From: Ophiosphaerella korrae
Lineage: Eukaryota; Ascomycota; Dothideomycetes; Pleosporales; Phaeosphaeriaceae
Direction of reading: 5' to 3'
Assembly (NCBI GenBank): GCA_028456385.1
Contig: JALNQF010000258.1
Span: 1-58,581 of the forward strand
Length of the DNA stretch: 58,581 bases
The notes beneath the pieces are model-generated. The model worked only from the letters and a program-made list of their open reading frames with translations, was not told the origin of the DNA and made no database searches. The translations under genes were made by a program, and so were the position numbers. This document shows, piece after piece, positions 37,886-48,756 of this stretch (positions are counted from its first letter, which is position 1; every line of letters begins with the position of its first letter).

Positions 37886-39994
37886 AGTAGAAAAGCCGCT
37901 TCCGCTCACACTGTATCACCGCTTACAGCGCGTTACTCGAGGGCCAACCTTTCTGAATTCCAACGCCCCAAACCAGACATCTCTCCAAATGATACTGTGC
38001 AATCGAAAATTCGCGAATGTCTTGGTGACAGAGATGATGAAATGGGATCCGGGTATATTTTCAATCGAGAGTCATCCCCAGGCTTTGTCAAGATTGGCTG
38101 GACCGCGGTATCAGTTGAGGCTCGTTGTGAGGATTGGTTAAAGTGCGGGCATGCGATTGAACTCTTTTTCAGCGTGGATAAAGTTCCAAATGCACATCGC
38201 GCTGAGACGCGTACGCATCATGAGATTATCGAGAAATGGTATCGCGAACGCTGGTGTAAGCCTTGCCATAAAAGCCATGAAGAGTGGTTTGAAGTTAGCA
38301 AGGAAAAGGCTATCCAAGTGCTGGGTGATTGGTCGCATTTTTTCAACAAGGCCAGACCATATAACGATCAAACTGGGCTATTAAAAGAGGAATGGATATA
38401 TGCCATCAACACCATGGCTGCCGATGGCCAACCAATCACGGCAGCAACTCTAACGGCTTACTACGAGCGGTCCGAGATGAAGATAATAGCGTCCTCAGAT
38501 ACGACGAAATTGTTCTTGCCCGTCGTGAATCAATCGGTTGATAACCAATCAGACATAGGAAATCAACCGGTTTCGTTGCTTGACGAGAAGATTGATAACC
38601 CACAGGTATGCGTAGAACAAGTGGTTCAGGTCGCAGAATTCAAAATGAGTTCTGGAACACCTTCCGTTGGCTGCCCGCCCGGAGAGGGGGAAAAGCAGAA
38701 ATCTAATGAGCGGATTGACATAACTACATCAACAAAATTTGATTCCATCTTCGCTGCGCCACCTCAGGGGCCTTTTCTCTTCACAGCTGGCAATGTAGTT
38801 CCATCTGAACCAAAATTAGGCCCCGATCCTCCACTTGAACTGAAAACAGTGGTTGGGACACAAGACCTCAACCTACAACAAATGTTCAAAGGCATCTCAG
38901 ATTCTGGAACAGCTCAAACTTGTGCCAATGGTGAATCGAATGAAACCAGCCCGCCGTTTACAGCAACTTTCGTATTTGGAGCAGAGCAATCGGTGAGATC
39001 AAGTTCTTTCTCGTTTACTAACTCATCCATCACACAAAATAAACCGTTTGTAGGGAACCCATTTTTGGAGAAGGAGACACAGAAGCCGAGTGTGCTGCAC
39101 AACGAATTTCACGAGCATTCCGCCGGTTGGAAAATACCATGCCTATCACCGACTGCCAATTTAGAGCCAACTTCAAAGTCGAAGCCACTGCCAGAGTTCA
39201 AATTCCCTTTCGATAATGAGACGCATCAAAACACAACGTTTGACTTTATAGTTGAGACACCAGCTGAGGTCAGCCAATGGGCCAGTGCTAGTCAATCAAA
39301 GCCAAAGGACCCGCTGCTGAAGACACAGAACCAGAACTTGTTCTCGTTCAACAGGCCATTCTCAGAACCAGGTTCGATTTCAGCAACCGTATTCGATACC
39401 AGTGAATTTCCGAAAACAGAGTTCACCTTTGAAGCCAAGCCATCGCCGTTCAAGTGGTATTTTGCAACGGAACCAGCACCTGAAAAGCCCGCGGAGCCTG
39501 AAATCCGACCTCAAGTGATAGTACAGCCAAAAGAAGCATTGCTCGACGAGTATGTGTTGCCTCATCAAATCGCGCTTTCCCCTTCGCCAATCCTCGGGGG
39601 TCTCATGCCCGAGGATATACCTTTGCCTCTTTCACCCGTTCTTGACGCTTCTTTTGGGGGCCCTGATGTATATGTATCGCATGGCATAGATATATCCGAC
39701 CTTTTTGCCAAACTAGGACTTCAAAACCGAGATGAGACTTGTAATACTTTGAAAAGCTCTGGTATAGTACCTGATCCAGGTCGTGCTGAGGATGCCATAT
39801 CGCAGGGCTCGCCTGGGAAGGAGGTTGTAGAAATACAAGAATCAGAACTGAAGTCGCCAGAGGAAGCCCAAACGACGAATTCTAACCCTGTAACGGCCTG
39901 TGGCATCACTCAATCGAGTGATGAGGAAGGGCGGGACAAAACGGTTGCGTTGTTGACACTGCAATTCGCAGCTCTTGATATTCCAAGAAAATAA
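37841..39994 (+). CDS. T5orf172 (mug113-type) domain protein with long disordered tail, up to 717 aa
   Basis: Continuous frame without introns. Residues about 71-163 are a T5orf172/DUF1766 domain, a GIY-YIG-related fold: GSGYIFNRESSPGFVKIGW, later HRAETRTHHEIIEKW (the conserved R-E-H helix) and CKSHEEWFEVS-like text. The GYI start is two residues shorter than usual. Residues about 230-717 look disordered, rich in Pro/Ser/Glu with scattered Phe-Gly and Phe-Pro motifs (for example FVFGAEQS). Function in filamentous fungi is unknown; the fission-yeast relative is meiotically up-regulated. The first 15-20 residues seem to derive from the adjoining HET pseudogene, so the annotated Met at 37841 is doubtful. 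Met68 at 38042 is the next start before the domain, though VQSKIRECLGDRDDE upstream of it also looks family-like, suggesting a lost 5' end or 5' exon. Confidence 0.75.
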   Translation: MPEGCAHQVSYDFSYSRKAASAHTVSPLTARYSRANLSEFQRPKPDISPNDTVQSKIRECLGDRDDEMGSGYIFNRESSPGFVKIGWTAVSVEARCEDWLKCGHAIELFFSVDKVPNAHRAETRTHHEIIEKWYRERWCKPCHKSHEEWFEVSKEKAIQVLGDWSHFFNKARPYNDQTGLLKEEWIYAINTMAADGQPITAATLTAYYERSEMKIIASSDTTKLFLPVVNQSVDNQSDIGNQPVSLLDEKIDNPQVCVEQVVQVAEFKMSSGTPSVGCPPGEGEKQKSNERIDITTSTKFDSIFAAPPQGPFLFTAGNVVPSEPKLGPDPPLELKTVVGTQDLNLQQMFKGISDSGTAQTCANGESNETSPPFTATFVFGAEQSVRSSSFSFTNSSITQNKPFVGNPFLEKETQKPSVLHNEFHEHSAGWKIPCLSPTANLEPTSKSKPLPEFKFPFDNETHQNTTFDFIVETPAEVSQWASASQSKPKDPLLKTQNQNLFSFNRPFSEPGSISATVFDTSEFPKTEFTFEAKPSPFKWYFATEPAPEKPAEPEIRPQVIVQPKEALLDEYVLPHQIALSPSPILGGLMPEDIPLPLSPVLDASFGGPDVYVSHGIDISDLFAKLGLQNRDETCNTLKSSGIVPDPGRAEDAISQGSPGKEVVEIQESELKSPEEAQTTNSNPVTACGITQSSDEEGRDKTVALLTLQFAALDIPRK

Positions 39995-41602
39995 CCATAA
40001 TTACTTCTCCACAGGCAGCACATGAGACTGGGAAGGGTGTGCATGGTGGGACAACGGCTACCCGTGAACTGGCGCTATAGGCCTTCCAGTTGGTTGTTCG
40101 GCGAAATCTGATGTTCGCAGTAACCCAGAACTCGGCTGTTCTGCTAGAAGATGATACCGTATTAGTTGAGAGTAAGCCTCATTAGCACTTCCTGTGCCTT
40201 GGCGTCTAGCAAACGCTACGGCTGACATCGTCCCCAATCGTTCGCGAAAGCAGCATACATCTGTTTAGTCACATCATCCTGCGCCGCTAGTAGCTAAACG
40301 AACCACCCAGCGAATCCAACATCGGTACGAAACATGTTTTGAGTTCTGAGAAACAGGAGCGATGGAACGCAGGACGCCATCACGTCAGCGCACGGCCCGC
40401 TCCCGCTTCCTCCACAACATCTCCAGCCATCAGCCTCCTATCCTATAATTTCCACTGTGCCTCACCTATCATACGCAGTTGGTAAATTCCCGTCAGCACT
40501 AACACCGTGAAACATGCAGATGATATAGACGATATGACCAGTTGACGGCCGCGCCGTTGTGACTAATGCGCGGCGCAAAACTCCGAAACTCGCACTGCGA
40601 CCAGCGCAGTCGATGCCTATCACGCCGCTCGACTTGTAGACATTCTGTCATGCGCGTTATGACGTGTAAGGATGGGGGGGGGGGGGGGCGTTGCGTATCT
40701 TGAGACGGGAGATGTAGGTCTCGGGCATTGTCTTCCGAGCTTCTGCCATGATCAATGGCGAATGAAAGCGTACCAAGCACCTCGCTCCACAATGCCTCCC
40801 CTTCACTCTCCACGTCGCCGAACCATCCATACGATCCATAATCTGAGCCCCTCCCGCATCCCGTGTAGAAGGATTCAACTACCTTTGAACCCCGAGTTAA
40901 TCTCCGTAGTGCTAAACAGATGCCGCTGCCGAACATCCCGCTTGGCCGCCCTAAGCATTGACAGTTTTTGATTGGATACAGCCTTGCTCTTTATTTGACG
41001 GTTGGGTTTTGACAGTGCGATTATTGGAAGACTAGAGACAGAGTGTCATTATCAAGTCGCAATGTCGATCAGAATGCACTAATGCGGAGCTGGATTTTTG
41101 AAGGGTAGGAGTATCATTCGTTCAAGCGTGCCCAGCGACAGGTAAGCCAATCTATCGCACGCCAGAGGGGCCTCTAGGGTATCATACCATGCGCACATAC
41201 CAAAACCTCGCATACCCACCCTACACAGCAATATCTATTTTTGACCTGACATTGCAGTGTGCTAGCATGCCAAGCCTGTCGATTTGGCCAAATGACATTA
41301 GTCGGAGGCTTCGCAATACCAAAGCCAGCCAATTGATTGCCCCTGCTTGCTGACCGGGCCAAGTCGTCCTGGCATTCCACGACGCACGTGCATTATTCAG
41401 GCGAACCACTGTAAGGCTGTACAAGCGCCGACAGAATGGTTCTCTATAGGACACTACATCGGCAGTATATACACATGCGGTACCCACTGCTTGGTTGTGC
41501 GACCATCATGGATTACTGAAAAGCGAAAGCACAGCACTTGCACCGCATGAAGCAAACCACACATTCGCAGCTAGCCTCGCCTTTACATTTACCAACGTCA
41601 AT
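39995..41602. other. Gene-poor spacer with a G15 run
   Basis: About 1.6 kb without a convincing gene; short frames on both strands have no recognisable domain and no consistent splice model. It contains a 15-base poly-G tract (40674-40688). Confidence 0.5.
40674..40688 (+). repeat. Poly-G tract, 15 bases
   Basis: Uninterrupted run of 15 G, a possible slippage or assembly-error site. Confidence 0.95.
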
Positions 41603-42713
41603 ATGATGCCCCCAGCTACACCAACAGGGCAGTTCCCTCAGGAGTACCTTAACGAGGATATCGGGTCTCGGTTGCTGGCAACATCTCTTTCGTTTTTGGG
41701 TCTGGAGACGATATTCATGTGCTTGTTGTACATATCGCGGTATTATGCCAAAGGCGAGCGCAAGAACATGTCTATGGAGGTGTTTTTGACGATGACATAT
41801 CTTACCTGTGCTTGCAAAATCACTCTTTATATCTGTAAGTGTGCCTCTTGTCATACCCGCCGCGTGCTAACATGTCGAAGTAATGGTCATGATTGGCGGC
41901 GCAGGACGTCACATAGTTGTGGTTCCGCAAGATACCATTATGATCGCTCTCAAGCTTGGAACGATAGCACAGATCGTGTGTCCAATAACAACGTCGCTGT
42001 CGAAGCTTGGGGCCCTATGCTTCTATAGTCGCATCTTCGGAAAATCAGGCAAATGGTATCGTATCGCTATTTGGACAACGTTCGGTATCGTCACTGCACT
42101 TATGTTGGTGCAGGTGATCATACCCTTCGTCAACTGCCGTCCGTTTTCGAAGACATGGCTGCCCAATACGCCAGGAGTATGCTCGATAGCGTCGCTGGTG
42201 TTGTGGAGGTTTTTAAGTATCCCGAATGCCTTCACTACGCTGATTGTCGTTGCCATTCCACTGCCAACACTGGTGAAGCTTCACATCTCGCGACCAATGA
42301 AAGTGGGCCTTTCTTTCGTGTTTGGGATGTGCGTCGTCGCTGTTGTAGTCGGCTTTATGCGTGTCCGGGCGTTTCTAATCGTGAAAGACTTCAACGACAG
42401 TACATACAGGAACGTAACGCCCATGTGCTGGGCGGTATCTGAGTCGGGTATCTACCTTATAGCAGCAGTCTTGCCGACCCTGAAGCCATTGATGAAGAAG
42501 ATTTTCAAAGATACTGCGCTTGAAAGATTCTTGACAAGTTCGCACAGCGCAACTTCGTTCGGAGGCAAGCGATTTAGCAGAAGGTGGCGCCAGAAGGAAC
42601 CAGAAATGCCTTTCAAGAAACAGCGCTCTTTATCTGATGCCACGCTGGAGGAGGCAGCGTCTGTGAAATCGGAGATTCCCAAGGCCTACAACTCCAAGGA
42701 GCAATGGGCTTGA
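41603..42713 (+). CDS. Fungal rhodopsin-domain (PTH11-like) integral membrane protein, about 354 aa
   Basis: Seven-helix plasma-membrane-type protein of the large fungal family annotated as rhodopsin-domain or PTH11-related. Exons 41603-41834 and 41881-42713; the 46-bp intron has donor GTAAGT, branch-like GCTAAC and acceptor AAG, phase 1. After splicing, TLYI joins LMVMIGGAGRH. Hydrophobic segments near residues 25-47, 60-85, 105-130, 140-165, 185-205, 220-245 and 260-280 fit the family, and loop text such as NCRPFSKTWLPN carries the usual conserved Cys and Trp. The C-terminal tail is cytosolic, charged and Ser-rich (GGKRFSRRWRQKEPEM). Start chosen at the tandem ATGATG; an upstream in-frame Met at 41495 would add 36 unlike-looking residues. 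Tail-to-tail with the transporter, 148 bp apart, with AATAAA near 42777. Ligand unknown. Confidence 0.82.
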
Positions 42714-42861
42714 AAGAATGGTAAGGAGAGGTAGGATTGGTGAACAAATACGACAATTTCAGATTTTGATGTACATAATAAAAAATGATAAAACAGGGAG
42801 CGTTTCAGGCGCTCGCCAATCCTAAGAATGCATCTTTTTGCTCTGAACTCTTTGTTATGTG

Positions 42862-44376
42862 TCACTGTTGACGTACGCGGCTAACAAGTGTACCAATTAG
42901 CAACAGACCTACAAGTACTCCGCTCTGAATAGGTGCAAACATCGCAGAACGGATAATTACCAAGGTCCCTACAATGATGAAAGTGATGGGGAGAATAATG
43001 GTGGGCCGATAAGGTCTTTCGAGTTGCGGCTCTCGGCGTCGAAGTATGAGTAAGCCAATTACTGTGCTCACATAGAAGATCCATTCAGCCATACCAACAA
43101 AAGTTAGCAAGGCTCTGAAACTCCCAGCGAAAATGTAGACCAAAGTCACAACAAGGGCTAGAGCGTTTGCATAAAGTGGGGCGTCGAATGTAGACGGCGA
43201 ACCATCATGCTCCACTGCTCGCGGAAGGCCTCGCTTGCTGAAGATTCCAGGGAGGTAGTTCCGATGCGATGCGGCCATTGTTAACCTGCCTACGGAGAAG
43301 ACATTACTTGTAATAGACCCGGCACAAGATATTGCGACCAGTAGAGTGACGACGATTCCAGCAGCGCGACCGAAAAGCGAAGTGGCAGCAGCCACGGCTA
43401 CGGCGTTGCTGACGCTGAGCTTATCCCATGGCAAAAGGATGTAGTATGCAACATTGACAAGCTCAAAGGAGCTGATAACTACAAGCATGGCTGCCTTGAT
43501 GGCCTTTGGCAGGGCACGACCAGGGTCACGAATCTCGCTGGCGACTACGTTCGCATTGTCCCAACCATCGAACGACCACAACCCGCCATAGATGGCTGCG
43601 CAATAGTGGCCATAGCGATCCCAGGCTCCCAAGGTGGTCCAGTCGATTGTCTTCCCTTCGGAGACGGTGGGTCTGGTCTCGAACCAATTCTTCGAGTACC
43701 AATCACTAGAACCTGATAAGAATGAGTGTGGATTGGCAAGATGGGCAATAACTGCAATGAGACCACCAATCACTACCAGACCGACAGTGCCGATTTTGAA
43801 TACCGTGAAGGATTCGCTCAGTCGCAGGGTAAGTCTTGTACTGATGGAATTAAGCATGACCACGAGAATGAAGGAGACGGATGCTAGGAGTTTGGGAAGT
43901 GCTGCAGATCCACGGGAGTCAATCAAGCCAACCGATCCAACCGATTCAGCAATGACGATGCTCTGGATAGCCATAGAGGAAGGCTTGACAGCCATGATGT
44001 AGACCCAGGCCATGAGAAAAGCGGCAGTATCACCATAGACGTGGCGCAGGTACTCCTGCATGCCACCGTTCAAAGGCAGTGCCGCGCCCAGCTCAGCGAA
44101 GGATGCAGCGCCTGCCCACGAGAGAAGCCCTCCAAGCGCCCAGACAAGGAGAGCAGTGCCTGGAGACGGCACGTTGCTATCAACCTGGGCAGGCGAGGCA
44201 AATATGCCCGAGCCTATCTGAAGGGTGACAAGCACAGCGAAGGCGTGGCGTGTGGTGAGCTGTTTGGCCAGAGGCTGCGAGTCGCGTGGGGCAGCAGAAG
44301 GCCGCCGACGAAGCAAAGGCTGCGTCTCACGCGGGCCGTCGACTCCAGGCACAGCCGGCTCTTGATTGGCGTCCAT
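42862..44376 (-). CDS. LAT/APC-type amino-acid transporter, 504 aa
   Basis: Membrane permease of the amino acid-polyamine-organocation superfamily, L-type group (as in fungal MUP1/MUP3-like methionine or neutral amino-acid permeases). Single exon. A polar N-terminus of about 40 residues with PLLRRRPS is followed by the TM1 signature LQIGSGIFASP, FAELGAALPLNGGMQEYL in TM2-3, and IYGGLWSFDGWDNANVVASE, the conserved TM6 region with FDGWD. ISCAGSITSNVFSVGR marks TM8. Around 11-12 hydrophobic segments are visible, and length is normal. It is divergent from the PP2A scaffold gene across 572 bp and convergent with the rhodopsin-domain gene. Substrate is probably a neutral amino acid (family knowledge). 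Confidence 0.88.
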   Translation of the reverse strand: MDANQEPAVPGVDGPRETQPLLRRRPSAAPRDSQPLAKQLTTRHAFAVLVTLQIGSGIFASPAQVDSNVPSPGTALLVWALGGLLSWAGAASFAELGAALPLNGGMQEYLRHVYGDTAAFLMAWVYIMAVKPSSMAIQSIVIAESVGSVGLIDSRGSAALPKLLASVSFILVVMLNSISTRLTLRLSESFTVFKIGTVGLVVIGGLIAVIAHLANPHSFLSGSSDWYSKNWFETRPTVSEGKTIDWTTLGAWDRYGHYCAAIYGGLWSFDGWDNANVVASEIRDPGRALPKAIKAAMLVVISSFELVNVAYYILLPWDKLSVSNAVAVAAATSLFGRAAGIVVTLLVAISCAGSITSNVFSVGRLTMAASHRNYLPGIFSKRGLPRAVEHDGSPSTFDAPLYANALALVVTLVYIFAGSFRALLTFVGMAEWIFYVSTVIGLLILRRREPQLERPYRPTIILPITFIIVGTLVIIRSAMFAPIQSGVLVGLLLIGTLVSRVRQQ

Positions 44377-44948
44377 TCCTCAGCAGCCAGCGCCAGACAA
44401 AGGCAGTGAGTGAAAAGCCGGCGATGCAGAAAAAGCATGTGGCATGGCCGGACCGAAAAACCAGACAGCAGCGTGCATGGCCGTCGCGCTTGCCCCGCGA
44501 CAGGGGTGGCTCAGGCTCAAAGGCTTGGCACACACCAGCACCAGCGACGCCAGTGCTAGAGGCTGGCAGCCAACGCTGCACGCAGGCTGCACATAACCAT
44601 TCCACACCGCGAACAGCCTTCCATACAAGCCCAACCGAGCCGGAGAGGGCCCCCGACTCTTTGCCTCTCATTCCATTCTGCTCGCCGCCACTGCCTCGCC
44701 TGTCTCTGCCAGCCACCAGAGCCCCTCTTCGCCTCTAGTCCTCACAAACAGCAGGTACGTCAACACCACCCGGCGCCCGCCCTCGCCGCCCCTGCCATCT
44801 CGCGCTCACCACCAGCCAGGGCTTAGTCAGAACCCCCATCTCGGCCTGCTCCTGCACTCCCTGACGCCCCTGCGCCTGTTGTTCCTGGGCATTGTCGCCT
44901 GCCCCAGCCGCCTGCCTCATCACCCAACACACGCGCACACGGCCCACA
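44377..44948. promoter_or_regulatory. Divergent promoter region, transporter and PP2A scaffold
   Basis: 572 bp rich in C/T on the plus strand towards the PP2A gene, as is usual for highly expressed filamentous-fungal promoters. Overlapping short frames here do not look like genes. Confidence 0.5.
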
Positions 44949-47147
44949 ATGGACGCAAACCAAAACGACGAGCTCTACCCAATCGCCGTTCTCATTGACG
45001 AGCTGAAGCACGATGACGTGATTCTGCGATTGAACGCCATCCACCGCCTCAACACCATTGCGCTGGCCCTCGGCGCAGAACGGACGCGGGACGAGCTCAT
45101 TCCCTTCCTGGACGGTAAGGCGCCGTCTGCCCAGCCAGGCATTCCATCCCCAGCTAACGGCGTGCCTAGAGTCTGTCGAGGACGAAGACGAGGTGCTCAC
45201 AGCTCTTAGCGAGGAGCTAGGCAAGTTTGTCGAGTATGTAGGGGGCCCAGGGCATGCACATGTGCTGCTCTCGCCCCTCGAGAACCTCGCCGCGATAGAG
45301 GAGCCGCTTGTCAGGGAGAAGGTGTGCCCTCTTCCCCCAGCTACTCTGGCCGTAATCCTAACACGTGCAGGCCGTCGAATCGCTCAACAAAATCTGCGAG
45401 GAGCTGTCCCAGCAGCAGGTCGAAGATGCCTTTATACCCCTAGTCATGCGCCTCTCCAAGGCCGACTGGTTTACATCAAAGATTTCTGCGACTGGCCTCT
45501 ACCAGACCCCATACACACGCGCCACGCCTCCGTCGCAAGAAGCTCTGCGCCAGCATTACGGCCAGCTAGTACACGACGACACGCCCATGGTCCGAAGACA
45601 AGCCGCGAACAATCTCGCCAAGTTCATCAAGGCTATGCCAGCAGGAATCGTCATTGATGAGATGATTCCGCTTTTCCAGCACCTGGCAGCAGACGACCAG
45701 GATAGTGTCAGGCTCTTGACTGTCGACATCCTCATTGCCATCGCAGAAGCTGTGCCCAAGGAGCAGCAGTCAAGCCATGGTGTGCTGTTGACAGCTCTCC
45801 GGAACCTTTTCGACGACAAGAGCTGGAGGGTGCGCTACATGGTAGCAGACCGGTATGAGAAGGTGAGCACAAAGACGCGAGACGGGTGCAAATAAGGTTC
45901 AGGCTAACATGGGCTAGATCGCGAAAGCCGTCGACGAGGAGGTGGTCAACCGAGACCTTGTCCCTGCGTTCGTCAAACTTTTGAAAGACACCGAGGCGGA
46001 GGTTCGTAGTGCGATTGCGGGGCAAATCCCAGGTAAGGTTGCAGCAAGGCTGAATAGTGGGGCTTTTGCTGATGGTCAATCCAAGGCTTCTGTGCGCTTC
46101 TCGAACGCGAAACCCTTCTTCACGATGTCATGTCCAGTATAGAGGAGCTGGTCTCCGATCAGTCACAACACGTTCGCGCTGCTCTCGGAACCCAAATCAG
46201 TGGGCTGGCTCCAATTCTCGGAAAGGAAGAGTGCGTATCTGCCACCCCTAATCACGTGCCCACTAACAGTGCTTAGGACTATCTCACATCTTCTCCCCAT
46301 GTTCCTTCAGATGCTCAAGGATGAGTTCCCCGATGTCAGGCTCAACATCATCTCAAAGCTCGAGTCTGTTAACAACGGTTCGTCAGCCTTTACGTATTGA
46401 TGAATATGGGAGACTGACCAGATACAGTTATTGGAATCGAGCTTCTTTCTCAATCACTCCTCCCTGCCATTGTTCAGCTCGCCGAGGACAAGCAATGGCG
46501 CGTTCGATTGGCCATCATCGAATACGTTCCCCTCCTGGCATCACAGCTTGGTGTCAAGTTCTTTGACGAACAGCTGAGCAGTTTGTGCATGAGCTGGCTT
46601 GGCGACACCGTCTTCTCAATCCGTGAGGCTTCTACTCAGAACCTCAAGAAGCTCACCGAGGTCTTTGGTGTTCAGTGGGCGAGCGACGCCATCGTTCCCA
46701 AAGTCATGGCCATGGGTCAGCATCCCAACTACCTATACCGAATGACCACCTGCTTCGCCGTCTCAGTAAGTAGATGTTTTCGGTTTTCCCAAGTTTGCTG
46801 CTAACGGTTGCTAGACTCTTGCACCTGCTCTCAGCCTTGACGTCATCGAGCAATCTATTCTCCCAATGATGGACAAACTCGTCAACGATGATATCCCCAA
46901 CATTCGATTTAATGTGGCCAAGTCATATGGAATCCTTATCAACACATTGAAGCAACTGCCCGAGCAGGGCACAGTGCTTGCACTTGAGAAGGCCGGCACG
47001 CCTGGCCAGGGCTGCCAAAAGGCGACAGATCTCATCACAAAGAGCATTCTACCGAACCTGGAGAAGCTACAGCAGGATGACGATGTAGATGTCAGGTACT
47101 TTGCGACAACAGCAGCCCAAGGATTCTCGGATGCCATGCAGACGTAG
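44949..47147 (+). CDS. PP2A scaffold (regulatory subunit A, PR65) HEAT-repeat protein, 613 aa
   Basis: Structural A subunit of protein phosphatase 2A, which holds the catalytic C and regulatory B subunits. Eight exons by hand: 44949-45114, 45170-45321, 45371-45862, 45918-46032, 46086-46230, 46277-46377, 46428-46765 and 46815-47147. Introns are 46-55 bp with GT-AG ends and consistent phases (1,0,0,1,2,1,0); coding length is 1842 nt. The protein is a string of HEAT repeats from [19 protein letters not shown] to the end. Diagnostic segments include [55 protein letters not shown] and [19 protein letters not shown]. Size and order match fungal PR65, and no repeat is missing. Expected to be essential or nearly so. 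In Pleosporales and other fungi it is single copy (general knowledge). Confidence 0.95.
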
Positions 47148-47566
47148 GAAGTCGTTATTCATCCGAAACATGAGGCGAATGGAAATGAATGATGTTATGA
47201 GAACCATTGCATATGGCACCACACGGTGGTTACGGGTCATGGAGGGTATGTATACACGGGAGTAGATCAGATAGTGGATGAGATGGAGGCTTAGGGCTAG
47301 CTTGGATGAGTATTGAAAAAGGCAAGCATTGTATGACTTGGGGTGGGGGGTCGTCGAGACGACGAGGGCATGTGGACTCATGGAGCATCGCCACCAAGAT
47401 TACCCAGTTAGATTCACGAGAAGCTTTGTTTTCAATGCACTGTGCTGGTGGGATGGAATTTGTGGCGATGATTTCTTTTCATTTCATGGCCATGTTTTTG
47501 GCGTTGCATCCTGGTACTTTGGGCATTTGCGTCGAGTATCCGTCGCGCTATATATCACGTTGTTGC
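47148..47566. other. 3' region between PP2A scaffold and glutaredoxin genes
   Basis: 419 bp between convergent stop codons; presumably both 3' UTRs and terminators. No gene seen. Confidence 0.5.
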
Positions 47567-47940
47567 TCAAACAGCACCCGCGTCCTTGAGCAACGTAGGC
47601 AAATCACCCTTCCTCGCCTGCAAATCCGAGTTCCCACCAATATGCTTCTTCGCAATGAAGATATTCGGCACCGTAGTTTGGCCCGTCATATTCCCCAACG
47701 TAGACTGAATCGCCGAGCCATCATCTGTCTCATATTAGCCTCCATCCTCTCCCCATGGGTGCAGCAAGTAAAACTCCATGTCAACATACCAACCTGGTCC
47801 AGCTCAATAGCATAAAACTTGGCGCCGCTGTCGCTCAACAGCTGCTTTGCATCGCGGCAGTAGGGGCAGTAGGATTTGCTGAAGACGGCGACGGGGTTTT
47901 CGTCGATGATGGACTGCACTTTTGTTTTTGTCGCGGACAT
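47567..47940 (-). CDS. Dithiol glutaredoxin (102 aa, one intron)
   Basis: Glutathione-dependent thiol-disulfide oxidoreductase of the class I (Grx1/2) type. Exons 47790-47940 and 47567-47724; the 65-bp intron 47725-47789 has donor GTATGT and acceptor CAG, phase 1, and joins YAIELDQV to [11 protein letters not shown]. The active site is [10 protein letters not shown] (CPYC). GSH-binding features [14 protein letters not shown] (TVP with cis-Pro) and GNSDLQ are present. Length is normal. The frame stays open upstream to a Met at 48297, which would add a 119-residue Ser/Pro/basic extension that could be a mitochondrial presequence. The short start MSATKTKVQ is the usual one in fungi and is preferred. 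Head-to-head with the LMBR1-like gene. Confidence 0.92.
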
Positions 47941-48453
47941 TGTGGCGGGCGAGGGGGCGCGCGTGAAGATGCGGCGGATGAAGGAGGAAATGGTTGCGGG
48001 TGGGGGCGAAGGGGGGTGAAGGGGGGGGGGAGCGAGGAGCCTGAGATGCTGAGAATCAAACGTTAGGTTGTGGATTTTTGGTGTGAGGGGGTGGTGGTAT
48101 GGGTGTTTTATATGCGGCGATGCTGGCGAACTTACTGATTTAGTGGCAAGGCGTGGGAAGAGGGATTTGGAATAGATAGCGGTGGCAGATGAGGTGTGGA
48201 TGGGTAATGGTGGATTAGTTAATCGTATGCGCGCCCCGCAGCAAGAGCAAGAGCCGGATGATGCAATCGCTGGGTGTGTGAAGGATGCCGATTGCAATAG
48301 CCCGTTTCTGCGCGGGAAAAGGATGGCCGGCGATTACAAAGCAGTGGCGTCGCCCAAACCCCGCTACTCACGCCTTGTATGACGAAAGCAAATGCATGCG
48401 GCTGGTCTCAGGGTCCAGCCGTTGCAAGGAGAGAGAGCCACGTCCGAACAATC

Positions 48454-48492
<39 letters not shown>

Positions 48493-48756
48493 CCCGCCCT
48501 GAACCGAAACAAACCAACTGGCTTGTAATTCCAGTGCTCCCTCCCCCCCCAAAGCAGCAAACCATGTCAACGCCCTAGAAACGGCTTTGGCGTCTCCCGC
48601 ATCCGAAATTGGGCTTTCCGCGTCGTTCCCCCACCGCCCGGCGCATTCCGCATCACCTGTTCGTCCGGCCCAGGCACCCTCTTTTTGCAACTTCGCAATA
48701 GCACGCTGTTCAAAACACACTGCTCGACCTCCTTCTCGGTATATGCGCTGTACACA
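47941..48756. promoter_or_regulatory. Bidirectional upstream region with (AC)17 microsatellite
   Basis: About 0.8 kb between divergent glutaredoxin and LMBR1-like starts. It includes G-rich tracts around 48000-48032 and the dinucleotide repeat at 48455-48488. Probably holds both promoters and leaders. Confidence 0.5.
48455..48488 (+). repeat. (AC)17 microsatellite
   Basis: 34 bp of perfect AC dinucleotide repeat in a divergent promoter. It also creates an artefactual reverse-strand Val-Cys frame. Confidence 0.97.

Noticed and set aside
39995..41602. Candidate genes at 40499-40936 and 41221-41487 (reverse)
   Set aside because: Arg/Ser-rich short frames without start context, splice support or recognisable domain.
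44345..44966. Transporter and PP2A scaffold proteins both begin MDANQ
   Set aside because: Only five residues shared by unrelated families, with different codons; treated as coincidence.
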